64,000 nt of DNA from Polyangium mundeleinium (GTDB taxonomy: Bacteria; Myxococcota_A; Polyangia; Polyangiales; Polyangiaceae), in the NCBI RefSeq assembly GCF_028369105.1, contig NZ_JAQNDO010000001.1:5486501-5550500 (forward strand), read 5' to 3'. Shown here in pieces: positions 16,752 to 25,005 of this stretch (its first letter is position 1; every line of letters begins with the position of its first letter). Under the pieces are notes generated by a model. It made no database searches and was not told where the DNA came from. It saw only the letters and a list, made by a program, of their open reading frames with translations. The translations under genes were made by a program, and so were the position numbers.

Positions 16752-18803
16752 ATGAGAAAATCGAGGATCGGGGCCACGTGGGCCCTCGGGCTCATCACCA
16801 CGTCGTTCGTCGCGGGCTCGGCGTCGGCCGAGGAGCTCGCGCTCAAGCGCGTGATGCTCTCGACGGGCGGTGTCGGGTACTTCGAGCACGAGGCGCAGGT
16901 GTCGGGGGACGCCGAGCTCACGTTCGACGTGCGGCTCGATCAGGTGAGCGACGTGCTGAAGAGCCTGCTCGCGATGGATCCACAAGGTCGGCTCGGACAA
17001 GCGAGCCTTCCGGGGCGCGCGCCGCTCTCCGAGATCTTCCGAGATCTGCCGTTCTCCCAGGCGGACCTGTCCTCCACGGCCTCGCTGCTCCGCGCGCTGC
17101 GTGGTCAAATGCTGCGCGTCTCGGCGCACGCGACGACCATGGAGGGGCGGCTCGTCGCAGTGACGGAGGAGAAGGTCTCGCTCGGCGAGGGGCAAGGGAC
17201 GATCGTGCGGAACAGGCTGTCGCTGCTGACGCCGACGGGCATGCGGCAGGTCGTGCTCGAAGAGGCGGACGCGATCGAGATCATGGACGCGCGGCTGCGC
17301 GCCCAGGTGGAGCAAGCGCTGGCCGCGATCGCGGCGTACGCCGCCGCGGATCAGCGCACGATCACGATCGACGTGCACGGGCAAGGCGAGCGGACGGTGC
17401 GCGTGGGGTACGTGGTCGCGGCGCCGCTGTGGAAGGCGACGTATCGGCTCGTGGTGCCCGAGAAGGACGGCGAGGCGAAGCTCGAAGGCTGGGCCTTGCT
17501 GGAGAACATGAGCGGGCAGGACTGGAACCGCGTGGAGCTGTCGGTGGCGTCGGGCAACCCCGTGACGTTGCGGCAGGCAGTCTACGAATCGTATTTCGTG
17601 AACCGACCGGAGGTGCCAGTGGAGGTGCTCGGGCGCAGGCTGCCGCCCGTCGACGTGGGGGCCGTGCCGGAAGCCGAGCTCGCCGAGGCGGCCAATGGCG
17701 GAGGGGGCGGGGGGCGCATGATGCATGGCTTCATGGCGGCGCCTTCAGCCGCGGACGCCTTGATGCACAGCGCGCGGTCGGCCGCGGAGGAGGGCGCACC
17801 AGAGCCGCCGCCGATCGCCGAGCCCACGGAAGGCGCGACGCAGGTGGTCTTCCGCTTCCCGGATCCCGTGGATCTGCCGCGGGGCCAATCGCTGCTCGTG
17901 CCGATCGTGAGCGAGTCGCTCCCGATCGAGCGGGTGTCCTGGTACCGCTACGACGTCGACGCGAGGAACCCACTCGCATCGGTGCGACTGACGAACGACA
18001 CCGAGACGGGTCTGCCGCCCGGGATCCTGTCCATCTACGAGAACGCGCAGGCCAACGAGCCGATGTCGTTCGTCGGAGACGCGCGTCTCGGCGCGCTCCC
18101 TGCAGGGGAGGATCGGTTCGTGAGCTACGCGGTCGATCTCGAGGTGCGCGTGGACCGCGAGGAGAAGTTCGCGCAGCTCGTGAAGGGCGCAAAGATCGCG
18201 CGGGGCGTGCTGGAGGTGCGTCGCGTGGAGCAGCGGACGACGGTGTACAAGATCAAGGGCGCAGCAGACGAGGCGCGCGTGCTCGTCCTGGAGCACCCGC
18301 GCATCCAGGGGTTTACCCTGGCAGAGCCGACGGAGGGCGTGATCGGGACGACGGACACGCACGTGCGAATCCGGCGTGAGGTTCCCGCAGGACAAACCGT
18401 GACCGTGGAAGCCGTGCTGGAGCGGCCGATCGAGCAGAGCATCGTGATCGGGTCGATCACGGCGCAAGAGCTCGGAGTGCTGCTCGCGTCGACGGAAATG
18501 TCGGCGGCAGTGCGGGCCGCACTCGAGCACGTGGCAGAGCTGCAGCGGACGCTCGCGTCGCGGGAGGAGGCACTCGCGCTCTTGCGAACCGAGCGGCAAA
18601 CGCTGGTGTCGGATCAGGATCGGCTGCGCCGAAACCTCGCCTCGTCGCCGCAAGGCAGCGATCTGCACACGCGGTACCTGGCAGCCCTCGCGTCGACCGA
18701 AGATCGAATCAGCGAGATCGACCGGACGATCGACACAGCGGAGGCCGCCGTGCGCGTCGCACGGGAAGAACTCGCGGACTACATCGCGAACCTGTCGATC
18801 TGA
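16752..18803 (+). CDS. DUF4139 domain-containing exported protein
   Basis: A 683-residue protein from the ATG at 16752, preceded by a purine-rich GGGGAGGG. The first 28 residues are a Sec signal (cleavage near SASAEE). The middle region carries the DUF4139 signature, including VGYVVAAPLWKATYRLV and EGWALLENMSGQDW, as in the mucoidy-inhibitor A-like family. The last 110 residues form a coiled coil rich in Glu, Arg and Leu. Probably a periplasmic or surface-associated protein; its biochemical role is unknown. Family R1 repeats begin 35 bp after its stop. Confidence 0.82.
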   Translation: MRKSRIGATWALGLITTSFVAGSASAEELALKRVMLSTGGVGYFEHEAQVSGDAELTFDVRLDQVSDVLKSLLAMDPQGRLGQASLPGRAPLSEIFRDLPFSQADLSSTASLLRALRGQMLRVSAHATTMEGRLVAVTEEKVSLGEGQGTIVRNRLSLLTPTGMRQVVLEEADAIEIMDARLRAQVEQALAAIAAYAAADQRTITIDVHGQGERTVRVGYVVAAPLWKATYRLVVPEKDGEAKLEGWALLENMSGQDWNRVELSVASGNPVTLRQAVYESYFVNRPEVPVEVLGRRLPPVDVGAVPEAELAEAANGGGGGGRMMHGFMAAPSAADALMHSARSAAEEGAPEPPPIAEPTEGATQVVFRFPDPVDLPRGQSLLVPIVSESLPIERVSWYRYDVDARNPLASVRLTNDTETGLPPGILSIYENAQANEPMSFVGDARLGALPAGEDRFVSYAVDLEVRVDREEKFAQLVKGAKIARGVLEVRRVEQRTTVYKIKGAADEARVLVLEHPRIQGFTLAEPTEGVIGTTDTHVRIRREVPAGQTVTVEAVLERPIEQSIVIGSITAQELGVLLASTEMSAAVRAALEHVAELQRTLASREEALALLRTERQTLVSDQDRLRRNLASSPQGSDLHTRYLAALASTEDRISEIDRTIDTAEAAVRVAREELADYIANLSI

Positions 18804-18837
18804 CGGAAGGGACCTCACGGCTTGGGGCGGCGCCTCG

Positions 18838-18978
18838 CTGGGGCGTTGCCCCAGGCCCCACCAGGGGTTGTCCACCCCTGGACCCGGACCAGCGAGGCGC
18901 TGGACCCGGGGTCGATGAACTGCGCTCCGCGCAGTTCATCGAACGGCCAGGGTCAAGACCGCCAACGACCCTGCCAAC
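18838..18978 (-). repeat. R1 palindromic repeat, copy a (minus orientation)
   Basis: Read on the minus strand it has, in order, a leader containing GGTCTTGACC, a hairpin around TCGATGAACTGCGC/GCGCAGTTCATCGA, a GGTCCAGC..GCTGGTCC hairpin, a CCAGGGG..CCCCTGG hairpin and a CTGGGGC..GCCCCAG hairpin. Begins 35 bp after the DUF4139 stop. Confidence 0.85.
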
Positions 18979-19043
18979 AGAGAGCGCGGCGCTGCAGGTC
19001 CAACCGGCGGCGTGCCCGTCGCCCGCTCGAGAGCCACCTCCAT

Positions 19044-19167
19044 GGTCTTGCCACCGGCCCGTTGGAAGAACTGCGCGGAGCGCAGTTCTTCCACCTTCGG
19101 TCCAGGCCGTGCCTGGTCCGGGTCGAGGGGCGAATAGCCCCCGCGGGGTCCGGGGCAGCGCCCCGGC
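19044..19167 (+). repeat. R1 palindromic repeat, copy b
   Basis: Same four-hairpin order as copy a but on the plus strand, with substitutions that keep pairing: GAAGAACTGCGC pairs with GCGCAGTTCTTC. It forms a head-to-head pair with copy a. Confidence 0.8.
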
Positions 19168-19610
19168 TGCGCGCTCTGGTGCTGCAGGATGGGATGCGCA
19201 GAGCGCGCTCGGCGACCTGCAGCGCCGCACAACGGGAGACGGCCTTGCGGGGGGAGACTTGCGGCGCTGCAGGTTGGTGCCTCTGGAGCGGGGTCTTCGA
19301 ATGGCGGCGCTGTCGACTGCGTGCGGGTGCGTGCGGAGGGCGGTTTGCGGCGCTGCAGGGTGGAGGATGTGCTCGGGGAGTGGCGGTTTACGATGCCCGA
19401 GGTCGGCGGGGGCGCGGATGGGGACTGGGTTGCGGCGCGGCAGGAGGCCATCTGCGGGGAGCGGCCGCGATCCTGCGGGGATGCAGGGCATTCGGTGGGG
19501 ACTGGACGACGCGTGGGCTGCCCGGGAAACTGCGCCTGGCGGGCCCATGGGGGGCTTGGTGAGGCCCGCTGGTCTTGAAAGCGGCGCGCGTTCTGGTGAA
19601 CATGCGGTCC

Positions 19611-20945
19611 ATGTTTGATGCGCAGAGGATCCTGGGCGCGCTGGTCTCGGATGGGGTCGAAGGCGGGAGCTTCCGTGATTCCGGCCGTCGTCGGCGTTCC
19701 CGCGACGATGAGTACGAGCGTCGCGACGACGACAGCGGTATCGGGGCGGGCACGCTGCTCGCGGGCGCTGCTGGGGTCGCGGCGGCGGGCGGGCTCGCGT
19801 ACATGGCGTATCAGCACTTCAAGCAGCCGGCGGCGCCGGGGATGCCGGGTGCGCCGGGGATGATGCCGGGTGCGCCGGGGATGATGCCGGGGGCGCCGGG
19901 GATGCAGGCCATGCCGGGCGCGCCTGTGCAGCAGCAGCAAGGGTTTTTCGGGCAATTGATGGGGTCTTCGTCCGGGCCGATTCCGCCGGGGGCGCCGCAG
20001 GGGGGCGGCGCGACGAATTTCGGGGTGCCGGTCTACCATAACGATCCGTCGACGTGGGGGACGAGCGCGCCTGCGGCGCCTGCGCAAGGACACGCGCCCT
20101 GGGGGGGCCCGCAGGGCGGCCCGCCGCAGCCGGCGCAGCCGTGGGGAGCGCCGCCCAACCCGGGACCCCAAGCGGGCTGGGGCGGGCCTCCGCCCGCGCA
20201 ACCGGCGCCGGCTGCACCTTCGCAATGGAACGCGCAGCCGAACACGACGCCGACGGCGCAATGGGGGACGCCGCCCCACGCGACGCCGCCTGTGCCGGCT
20301 GCACCTTCGCAATGGAATGCGCAGCCGAGCACGACGCCGACAGCGCAATGGGGCGCTCCGCCGAACGTAGCGCCGCCAGCTCCGACCGCGCCGCCTGCGC
20401 AATGGGGCGCTCCGCCGAACGCGGCGCCGCCGGCTCCGCCTGCGCACTGGGGGGCTCCGCCAAACCCGGTCGCCACACCCGCGCCCGCGCCCGCCGCCGC
20501 TCCCGCGCCCGCTCCCGCAGCCGCGCCCGCGCCCGCTCCCGCAGCCGCTCCCGCTCCCGCTCCCGCTCCCGCTCCCGCCGCCGACGCCCACGCCGACGCC
20601 TTGCTCCTCGTGCGTGCCATGATCACCGCTGCCTTCATCGACGGCCAGATCGATCCCGAGGAGCGCGCGCGGATCCTCGATCGCCTCGCGCGCGCCGGCC
20701 TCGGGCCCGAGGATCGCGACGCGCTCGCCCGCGAGCTCGAAGCCCCGCAGCCGCCCTTCGCGCTCGTCGGGCAGATCCGCTCTCCCCAGATGGCCGAGCA
20801 GTTTTACGTGGTCTCGCTCCTCTCCGCGGGCACCGAATCCGAGGCCGAGCGCTCCTATCTCAAAGGCCTGCCCTCCATGCTCGGCCTGCGCCCCGAGGAC
20901 GTCACCCGCTTGCATGGGGGCCTCGGCATTCCGCCCCTCCCGTGA
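19611..20945 (+). CDS. DUF533/TerB-like protein with Pro/Ala linker
   Basis: About 444 residues from the ATG at 19611; in-frame starts also exist at 19602 and 19575, and no strong ribosome site decides between them. The N-terminus (MFDAQRILGALVS) and the short Gly/Ala transmembrane-like segment near residue 50 match DUF533 proteins such as YebE. A very long linker of Pro, Ala, Gly, Gln and Trp (roughly residues 70-320) follows, with repeated PSQWNAQP and QWGAPP units. The last 120 residues are helical and Asp/Glu-rich (FIDGQIDPEERARIL), resembling the TerB/tellurite-type fold. It is probably an inner-membrane protein of unknown function. Confidence 0.75.
   Translation: MFDAQRILGALVSDGVEGGSFRDSGRRRRSRDDEYERRDDDSGIGAGTLLAGAAGVAAAGGLAYMAYQHFKQPAAPGMPGAPGMMPGAPGMMPGAPGMQAMPGAPVQQQQGFFGQLMGSSSGPIPPGAPQGGGATNFGVPVYHNDPSTWGTSAPAAPAQGHAPWGGPQGGPPQPAQPWGAPPNPGPQAGWGGPPPAQPAPAAPSQWNAQPNTTPTAQWGTPPHATPPVPAAPSQWNAQPSTTPTAQWGAPPNVAPPAPTAPPAQWGAPPNAAPPAPPAHWGAPPNPVATPAPAPAAAPAPAPAAAPAPAPAAAPAPAPAPAPAADAHADALLLVRAMITAAFIDGQIDPEERARILDRLARAGLGPEDRDALARELEAPQPPFALVGQIRSPQMAEQFYVVSLLSAGTESEAERSYLKGLPSMLGLRPEDVTRLHGGLGIPPLP
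20460..20585. repeat. Low-complexity Pro/Ala codon repeat
   Basis: A tract of GCTCCCGC and GCCCGCG hexamer-type units encoding alternating Pro-Ala residues inside the DUF533-like gene. Prone to slippage. Confidence 0.7.
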
Positions 20946-20976
20946 CGTCGGCCCCCCGGCGACGATATTCCCCCGC

Positions 20977-21408
20977 ATGACGTTCGGCCCGCATGGCCCG
21001 CGCCACACCTTCGAGGACCACACGGCCGAGCTCCGGCTCGGCCTCTTCGCGCCCACGCTCCCCGAGCTCTTCGCCGAGGCCGGCCGCGCGCTCGCCGAGC
21101 TCGCCGTCGGGGAGGCGGCGCCGCTGCCCGAGGCCGCCGGCGAGCGTGTCTCCGTCTCGCTGCATTCGGTCGACCGCGAGGCGTTGCTCGTCGACTGGAT
21201 GAACGAGCTCGTCTTTCGGACCGAGGTGGACGCGCGGGTCTACGTCGATTTCCATTTCGACGAGCTCGCCGCCGATCACCTCGTGGCCCGGGTGCGCGGC
21301 GCGGTCGTCCCGGACCTCCGGCCCCTCGTCAAGGCGGCCACCCTGCACGACGTCCACATCACGGAGGATTCGCATGGCTACTCGGTCCACGTCGTCCTCG
21401 ACATCTGA
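20977..21408 (+). CDS. Archease (RtcB activator)
   Basis: A 143-residue protein from the ATG at 20977. Archease features are FEDHTAELRLG at the N-terminus, a conserved LLVDWMNELVF helix, and the C-terminal VKAATLHDVHI followed by GYSVHVVLDI. In characterised systems archease binds metal and helps RtcB guanylylation and multiple turnover. Its last 35 bp overlap the start of the rtcB gene, so the two are translationally linked. Confidence 0.93.
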   Translation: MTFGPHGPRHTFEDHTAELRLGLFAPTLPELFAEAGRALAELAVGEAAPLPEAAGERVSVSLHSVDREALLVDWMNELVFRTEVDARVYVDFHFDELAADHLVARVRGAVVPDLRPLVKAATLHDVHITEDSHGYSVHVVLDI

Positions 21409-22861
21409 ACCCGCGACACCCGCGACCCCGAGACCTCCGCCGCTCGTCGAGGTCGCTCCCTCCGTGTACGAGATTCCGACCTCCTATCGCAGCGACATGC
21501 GCGTGCCAGCGCGGATCTTCGCGAGCCCGGAGACCTTGCCCGCCTTGCTCGCGGACCATTCCGTCGAGCAGCTCGTCAACGTGACCACGCTCCCCGGCAT
21601 CGTGGGCGCCGCCTGCGGAATGCCCGACATGCATGAGGGGTATGGGTTTCCCGTCGGCGGCGTGGCCGCGACGGCCCTGCCCGACGGCGTGATTTCGCCC
21701 GGCGGGATCGGGTTCGACATCAACTGTGGTGTGCGGCTGCTCGTCTCGAACCTCGAACACAAGGCCATCGCCCCTCGGGTCGAGAGCCTGGTGCACGAGC
21801 TCTCGCGCAGCGTGCCCTCGGGCGCCGGGCGCGGGGGGCGGTGGTCGTTCGCGGGCAAGAAGCTCGATCGCATTCTCGAAGGCGGCGCGGGCGCGCTCGT
21901 CCGGGAGCACGAGGTGGGGACGGCGTCCGATCTCGAGGCCATCGAATCGGGCGGCGCGCTCGAAGGCGCGGACGCGTCCGCGGTGTCCGAGCGCGCAAGG
22001 CAACGCGGCGCCGATCAGCTCGGCACGCTGGGGAGCGGGAACCATTTCCTCGAAGTGCAGATCGTCGACGAGGTGTTCGACGAGGGGGCGGCCGGGCGGC
22101 TCGGGCTCTCGGTCGGGCGCGTGGCGGTGCTCGTGCATTCGGGATCCCGCGGGCTCGGGCATCAGGTGTGCACCGACCACGTGCGCCTGATGGACGCCGT
22201 GATGCAGCGGTACGGCATTCACGTGCCAGACCGGCAGCTCGCCTGCGCGCCGCTCTCGTCGCCCGAGGGACAACGATACTTCGCGGCCATGTGCGCCGCC
22301 GCCAATTTCGGTTTCGCGAACCGGCACCTCATCGCGCACCTCGTGCGGGACGTGTTCCGGCGGATGTTCGGGGATCGGGACGGCTTTTTGCGGTTGATCT
22401 ACGACGTCGGGCACAACACGGCGAAGATCGAGAAGTACGAGGGAAGGAAGGTGTGCGTGCATCGCAAGGGCGCGACGCGCGCCTTTGGTCCGGGGAGCCG
22501 GGACGTGCCCGCGGCGTATCGCGATATCGGGCAGCCTGTGTTCATTCCGGGCAGCATGGGGACCTCGTCGTTCGTGTGTGTCGGGACCGAGCACGGGAGC
22601 GAGGCCTCGTTCGGGAGCACCTGCCACGGCGCCGGGAGGCAAATGAGCCGCACCGCCGCAAAGAAAATGGTGACGGGGCAGGCGCTCCGCAAGGAGCTCG
22701 AGGGGCGCGGCATCGTCATTCGTTGCGCGTCGAACGCCGAGCTCGCCGAGGAGGCGCCCGCGGCGTACAAGGACGTCGATCGGGTGGTCGACGTCGTGGC
22801 CGCGGCGGGCATCGCTAAAAAGGTCGCCCGGCTGCGGCCGCTCGGCGTGGTGAAAGGGTAA
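21374..22861 (+). CDS. rtcB: RtcB family RNA 3'-terminal phosphate ligase
   Basis: A 495-residue GTP-dependent RNA ligase joining 2',3'-cyclic or 3'-phosphate ends to 5'-OH ends. Seen are the metal-site block GFDINCGVR (D115, C118), the LGSGNHF motif, the DVGHNTAKIEKYEG block, and STCHGAGRQMSR with the histidine that accepts GMP. The start overlaps the archease gene, with a GGAGG ribosome site inside that gene. The pair would repair broken tRNA or other stress-cleaved RNA. The usual sigma54 regulator RtcR is not in the window. Confidence 0.93.
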   Translation: MATRSTSSSTSEPATPATPRPPPLVEVAPSVYEIPTSYRSDMRVPARIFASPETLPALLADHSVEQLVNVTTLPGIVGAACGMPDMHEGYGFPVGGVAATALPDGVISPGGIGFDINCGVRLLVSNLEHKAIAPRVESLVHELSRSVPSGAGRGGRWSFAGKKLDRILEGGAGALVREHEVGTASDLEAIESGGALEGADASAVSERARQRGADQLGTLGSGNHFLEVQIVDEVFDEGAAGRLGLSVGRVAVLVHSGSRGLGHQVCTDHVRLMDAVMQRYGIHVPDRQLACAPLSSPEGQRYFAAMCAAANFGFANRHLIAHLVRDVFRRMFGDRDGFLRLIYDVGHNTAKIEKYEGRKVCVHRKGATRAFGPGSRDVPAAYRDIGQPVFIPGSMGTSSFVCVGTEHGSEASFGSTCHGAGRQMSRTAAKKMVTGQALRKELEGRGIVIRCASNAELAEEAPAAYKDVDRVVDVVAAAGIAKKVARLRPLGVVKG

Positions 22862-23488
22862 TCAGGCCTCGAGCTTGCCGGCCGAGAGCCGGACCCGCGT
22901 CGCGCCGATCGCCTCGGCGAACCCGGGATCGTGCGTCGCGACGAGGATCGTCGTGCCCGCGGCGCGCCGCTCGTGGACGAGCGCCGCGAGCTCGCGGACG
23001 CCGGCCGCGTCGAGGCCGTTCGTCGGCTCGTCGAGCAGGAGCAAGCGCACGTCGCCGAGGATCGCCGCGCACAAGCAGCTCCGGCGCCGCTGGCCGAGGG
23101 AGAGGCCGCCAAAAGGCCGATCCCAGTACGCGCGGAGGCCGAGCCGTTCGAGGAGCGCTTCGTCCGGGAGCGGGACACGTTTCAGCGCGGCGACGAGCGC
23201 GGCGAGCTCGCGCGGCGAGAGGTGCGCCGGCGCGTCGGCGGCCTCGGGCACGTAGCCCACGTGGGCGCGTGCGGCGGCGCGCGGGCCGAGGATCGAGGCG
23301 CCGTCGAGCGTCGCGTGGCCCCGATCCGCGTCGAGCACGCCGGCGAGGATGCGCAAGAGCGTGGACTTGCCCGCGCCGTTGTCGCCGAAGATCGCCACGA
23401 CCTCGCCTCGCGCGGCCGAGAGGTTCGCCGCGTCGAGCACGAGCCGTCCGCCGAGCCGCTTGTTCAAGTCGACGATCGAGAGCGTCAC
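22862..23488 (-). CDS. ABC transporter ATP-binding protein
   Basis: A 208-residue ATPase from a GTG start at 23488 that overlaps the permease stop (GTGA). Walker A is GDNGAGKST, the signature motif is GLSLGQRRR, and Walker B is LLLLDEPTNG followed by the ATHDP switch histidine. It lacks membrane spans, so it pairs with the permease encoded upstream. The substrate is unknown; the small one-subunit layout resembles ABC-2-like exporters or antibiotic-efflux modules. Confidence 0.88.
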   Translation of the reverse strand: MTLSIVDLNKRLGGRLVLDAANLSAARGEVVAIFGDNGAGKSTLLRILAGVLDADRGHATLDGASILGPRAAARAHVGYVPEAADAPAHLSPRELAALVAALKRVPLPDEALLERLGLRAYWDRPFGGLSLGQRRRSCLCAAILGDVRLLLLDEPTNGLDAAGVRELAALVHERRAAGTTILVATHDPGFAEAIGATRVRLSAGKLEA

Positions 23489-24726
23489 GCCGCACCTCGG
23501 AGCCTGCGTAGTACCTCGGCGCGACGCGTGGCTGCGCCGACCCGCATGATTCCGACGCCGACGACCATCCCGAGCGAGAGCTCGCCGGCGAGCGAGGCCG
23601 CGGCGGCGCCGAACGCAGCCCACACGAGCGCTTCGATCATGCCGCGATCGCCGCGCCGCGGAGAGGCCTCGGCCTCGCGCGCGCCGCCGACGAGGATCGC
23701 GCCCGTGGCGAGCCCGGAGGCGACCGAGAGCACGACGAGGCGCGTCGCGAGCGCGAGCGGCGCATGCAGGCCGAGGGCCCCGACGGTCCCGAGGACGAGC
23801 CCGCTCGTGGCCCCGAGGAGGCCACCCGCGAGGGCCGCGGCGAGCGCGCGGGTGCGCGGCGCTGTCCCCGTCGCGTCGCAGAGCCAGGAGGCCGCGCGCT
23901 CCGCCCGCACGACCGCTGCCGCGGCCCCCGAGAGGCCCGGCGAGAGCGCGACCGCCGCGAGGCCGAGGGCGAGCGCGCCGATCGACGTGTCCGTATCGAG
24001 ATCGTGCCCGCGGGCGGCGAGCGGGAGCACGAGCCCGGCGAGCGCGGCGAGCGCGAGCGCGCGCCCGAGGACCGCAGGTTCGCCGCGCAGGACGCCGAGC
24101 AGGAACGTCGAGGCGAGCGCGCCCAGCGGAGATCGACCCCAAAACCCGCGGGCCGCCCCGGCCGATGCTTCAGGCGCGCGGCGGAAGGCAGCAGGGACGG
24201 CCAGGCACGCCGCGACGAGGGCCGCCCCGAACGCGAGCGGCGGGACGTTTCCGAAGACGGCGAAGCCCACGCCGGCCGCCGCCAGCGCCTCCTGCGCGCC
24301 CCACGGACGCGTGGCGGCGAGCGCGTGCCCCGCGAGGGCCGCGAGCCCGGCCGTGGAGGCCGACAGGAGGCCCTCGCCGCGCCCGAACAGGAGCATCCAC
24401 GGCGCCTCGACGACGAGCGCGCACACGCCGCCCGCGAGGTGAAACACGAGGCGGGGCGCTGGCAACCACCGGAGATAGGTCCCGGACGGAGGAACGAGCG
24501 CGGCGCGCGCGGCGGGCAGGCCGAGCAAGAGCCACCCGGTCCAGAGGACGGTCATGAGCGTGGGGGAGGCGCGCATGACGGCGAGCGCCTCGGGCGGGCT
24601 CATCCCGTTCGGCCCGAAGAGGACGGTGGCGACGAGGAAGATGCCGAGCAGGAGCGGGGCCGCGAGGGGATAGGCCGCGCGCATCGAGAGGACGACGAGG
24701 ATCTTCGCGAGAGCGAGGTGTCGCAT
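23485..24726 (-). CDS. ABC transporter permease
   Basis: About 413 residues from the ATG at 24726; a GTG at 24732 is also possible but leaves too little spacing to the GGAAGGGGG site. Around ten hydrophobic segments are visible, interrupted by Arg-rich loops, with a very Ala/Leu/Gly-rich composition. The ATP-binding partner follows with a 4-bp stop/start overlap. No substrate-binding gene accompanies it, so export is more likely than uptake. Confidence 0.8.
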   Translation of the reverse strand: MRHLALAKILVVLSMRAAYPLAAPLLLGIFLVATVLFGPNGMSPPEALAVMRASPTLMTVLWTGWLLLGLPAARAALVPPSGTYLRWLPAPRLVFHLAGGVCALVVEAPWMLLFGRGEGLLSASTAGLAALAGHALAATRPWGAQEALAAAGVGFAVFGNVPPLAFGAALVAACLAVPAAFRRAPEASAGAARGFWGRSPLGALASTFLLGVLRGEPAVLGRALALAALAGLVLPLAARGHDLDTDTSIGALALGLAAVALSPGLSGAAAAVVRAERAASWLCDATGTAPRTRALAAALAGGLLGATSGLVLGTVGALGLHAPLALATRLVVLSVASGLATGAILVGGAREAEASPRRGDRGMIEALVWAAFGAAAASLAGELSLGMVVGVGIMRVGAATRRAEVLRRLRGAA

Positions 24727-24881
24727 TCGCACGCCCCCTTCCGTGTGCGCGCGGGGGCAGGATACCGGGGAGGTCCGGGCTGGAAAAGCGCGGAGGCTCC
24801 GAGGTTCCGTGGGTCAGAGGAAGTCGCGGGGGAGAGCGCCGGCCGCGAGGAGAGCGCGGCCGGCTTGGCGAGGCGGGATCA

Positions 24882-25005
24882 GAGGGGGTTCCACAGGCGT
24901 CGCGAGCGGCTCGAGGCTAGGGAGGTCGAGCGAGGCGTACTCTGTACGTCGAGCGAGGCCGACCGACGCATCGAGCCGCGCAGCAGCCTGGGGAACACCC
25001 TCTCA
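24882..25005 (-). repeat. R2 palindromic repeat, copy A
   Basis: On the minus strand this begins with the TGA stop of the mosaic lipoprotein gene and continues GAGGGTGTTCCCCAGGC. It ends in a near-complementary block, with a central palindrome around CGTACAG(A/T)GTACG. It is almost identical over 124 bp to 38860-38983. Confidence 0.88.

Larger units (their letters stand above)
18804..19610. other. Gene-free region holding an inverted pair of R1 repeats
   Basis: About 800 bp with no supported gene. It holds two R1 copies in opposite orientation and, to their right, a TGC-rich stretch containing the motif GCGGCGCTGCAGG several times without a clean period. The open frames that cross it change composition abruptly and show no family similarity. 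Confidence 0.6.

Noticed and set aside
19168-19560. A second tandem array right of R1 copy b
   Set aside because: TGC-rich motifs and GCGGCGCTGCAGG recur, but spacing (22, 24, 37, 21) does not hold a period as it does at 43785-44078.
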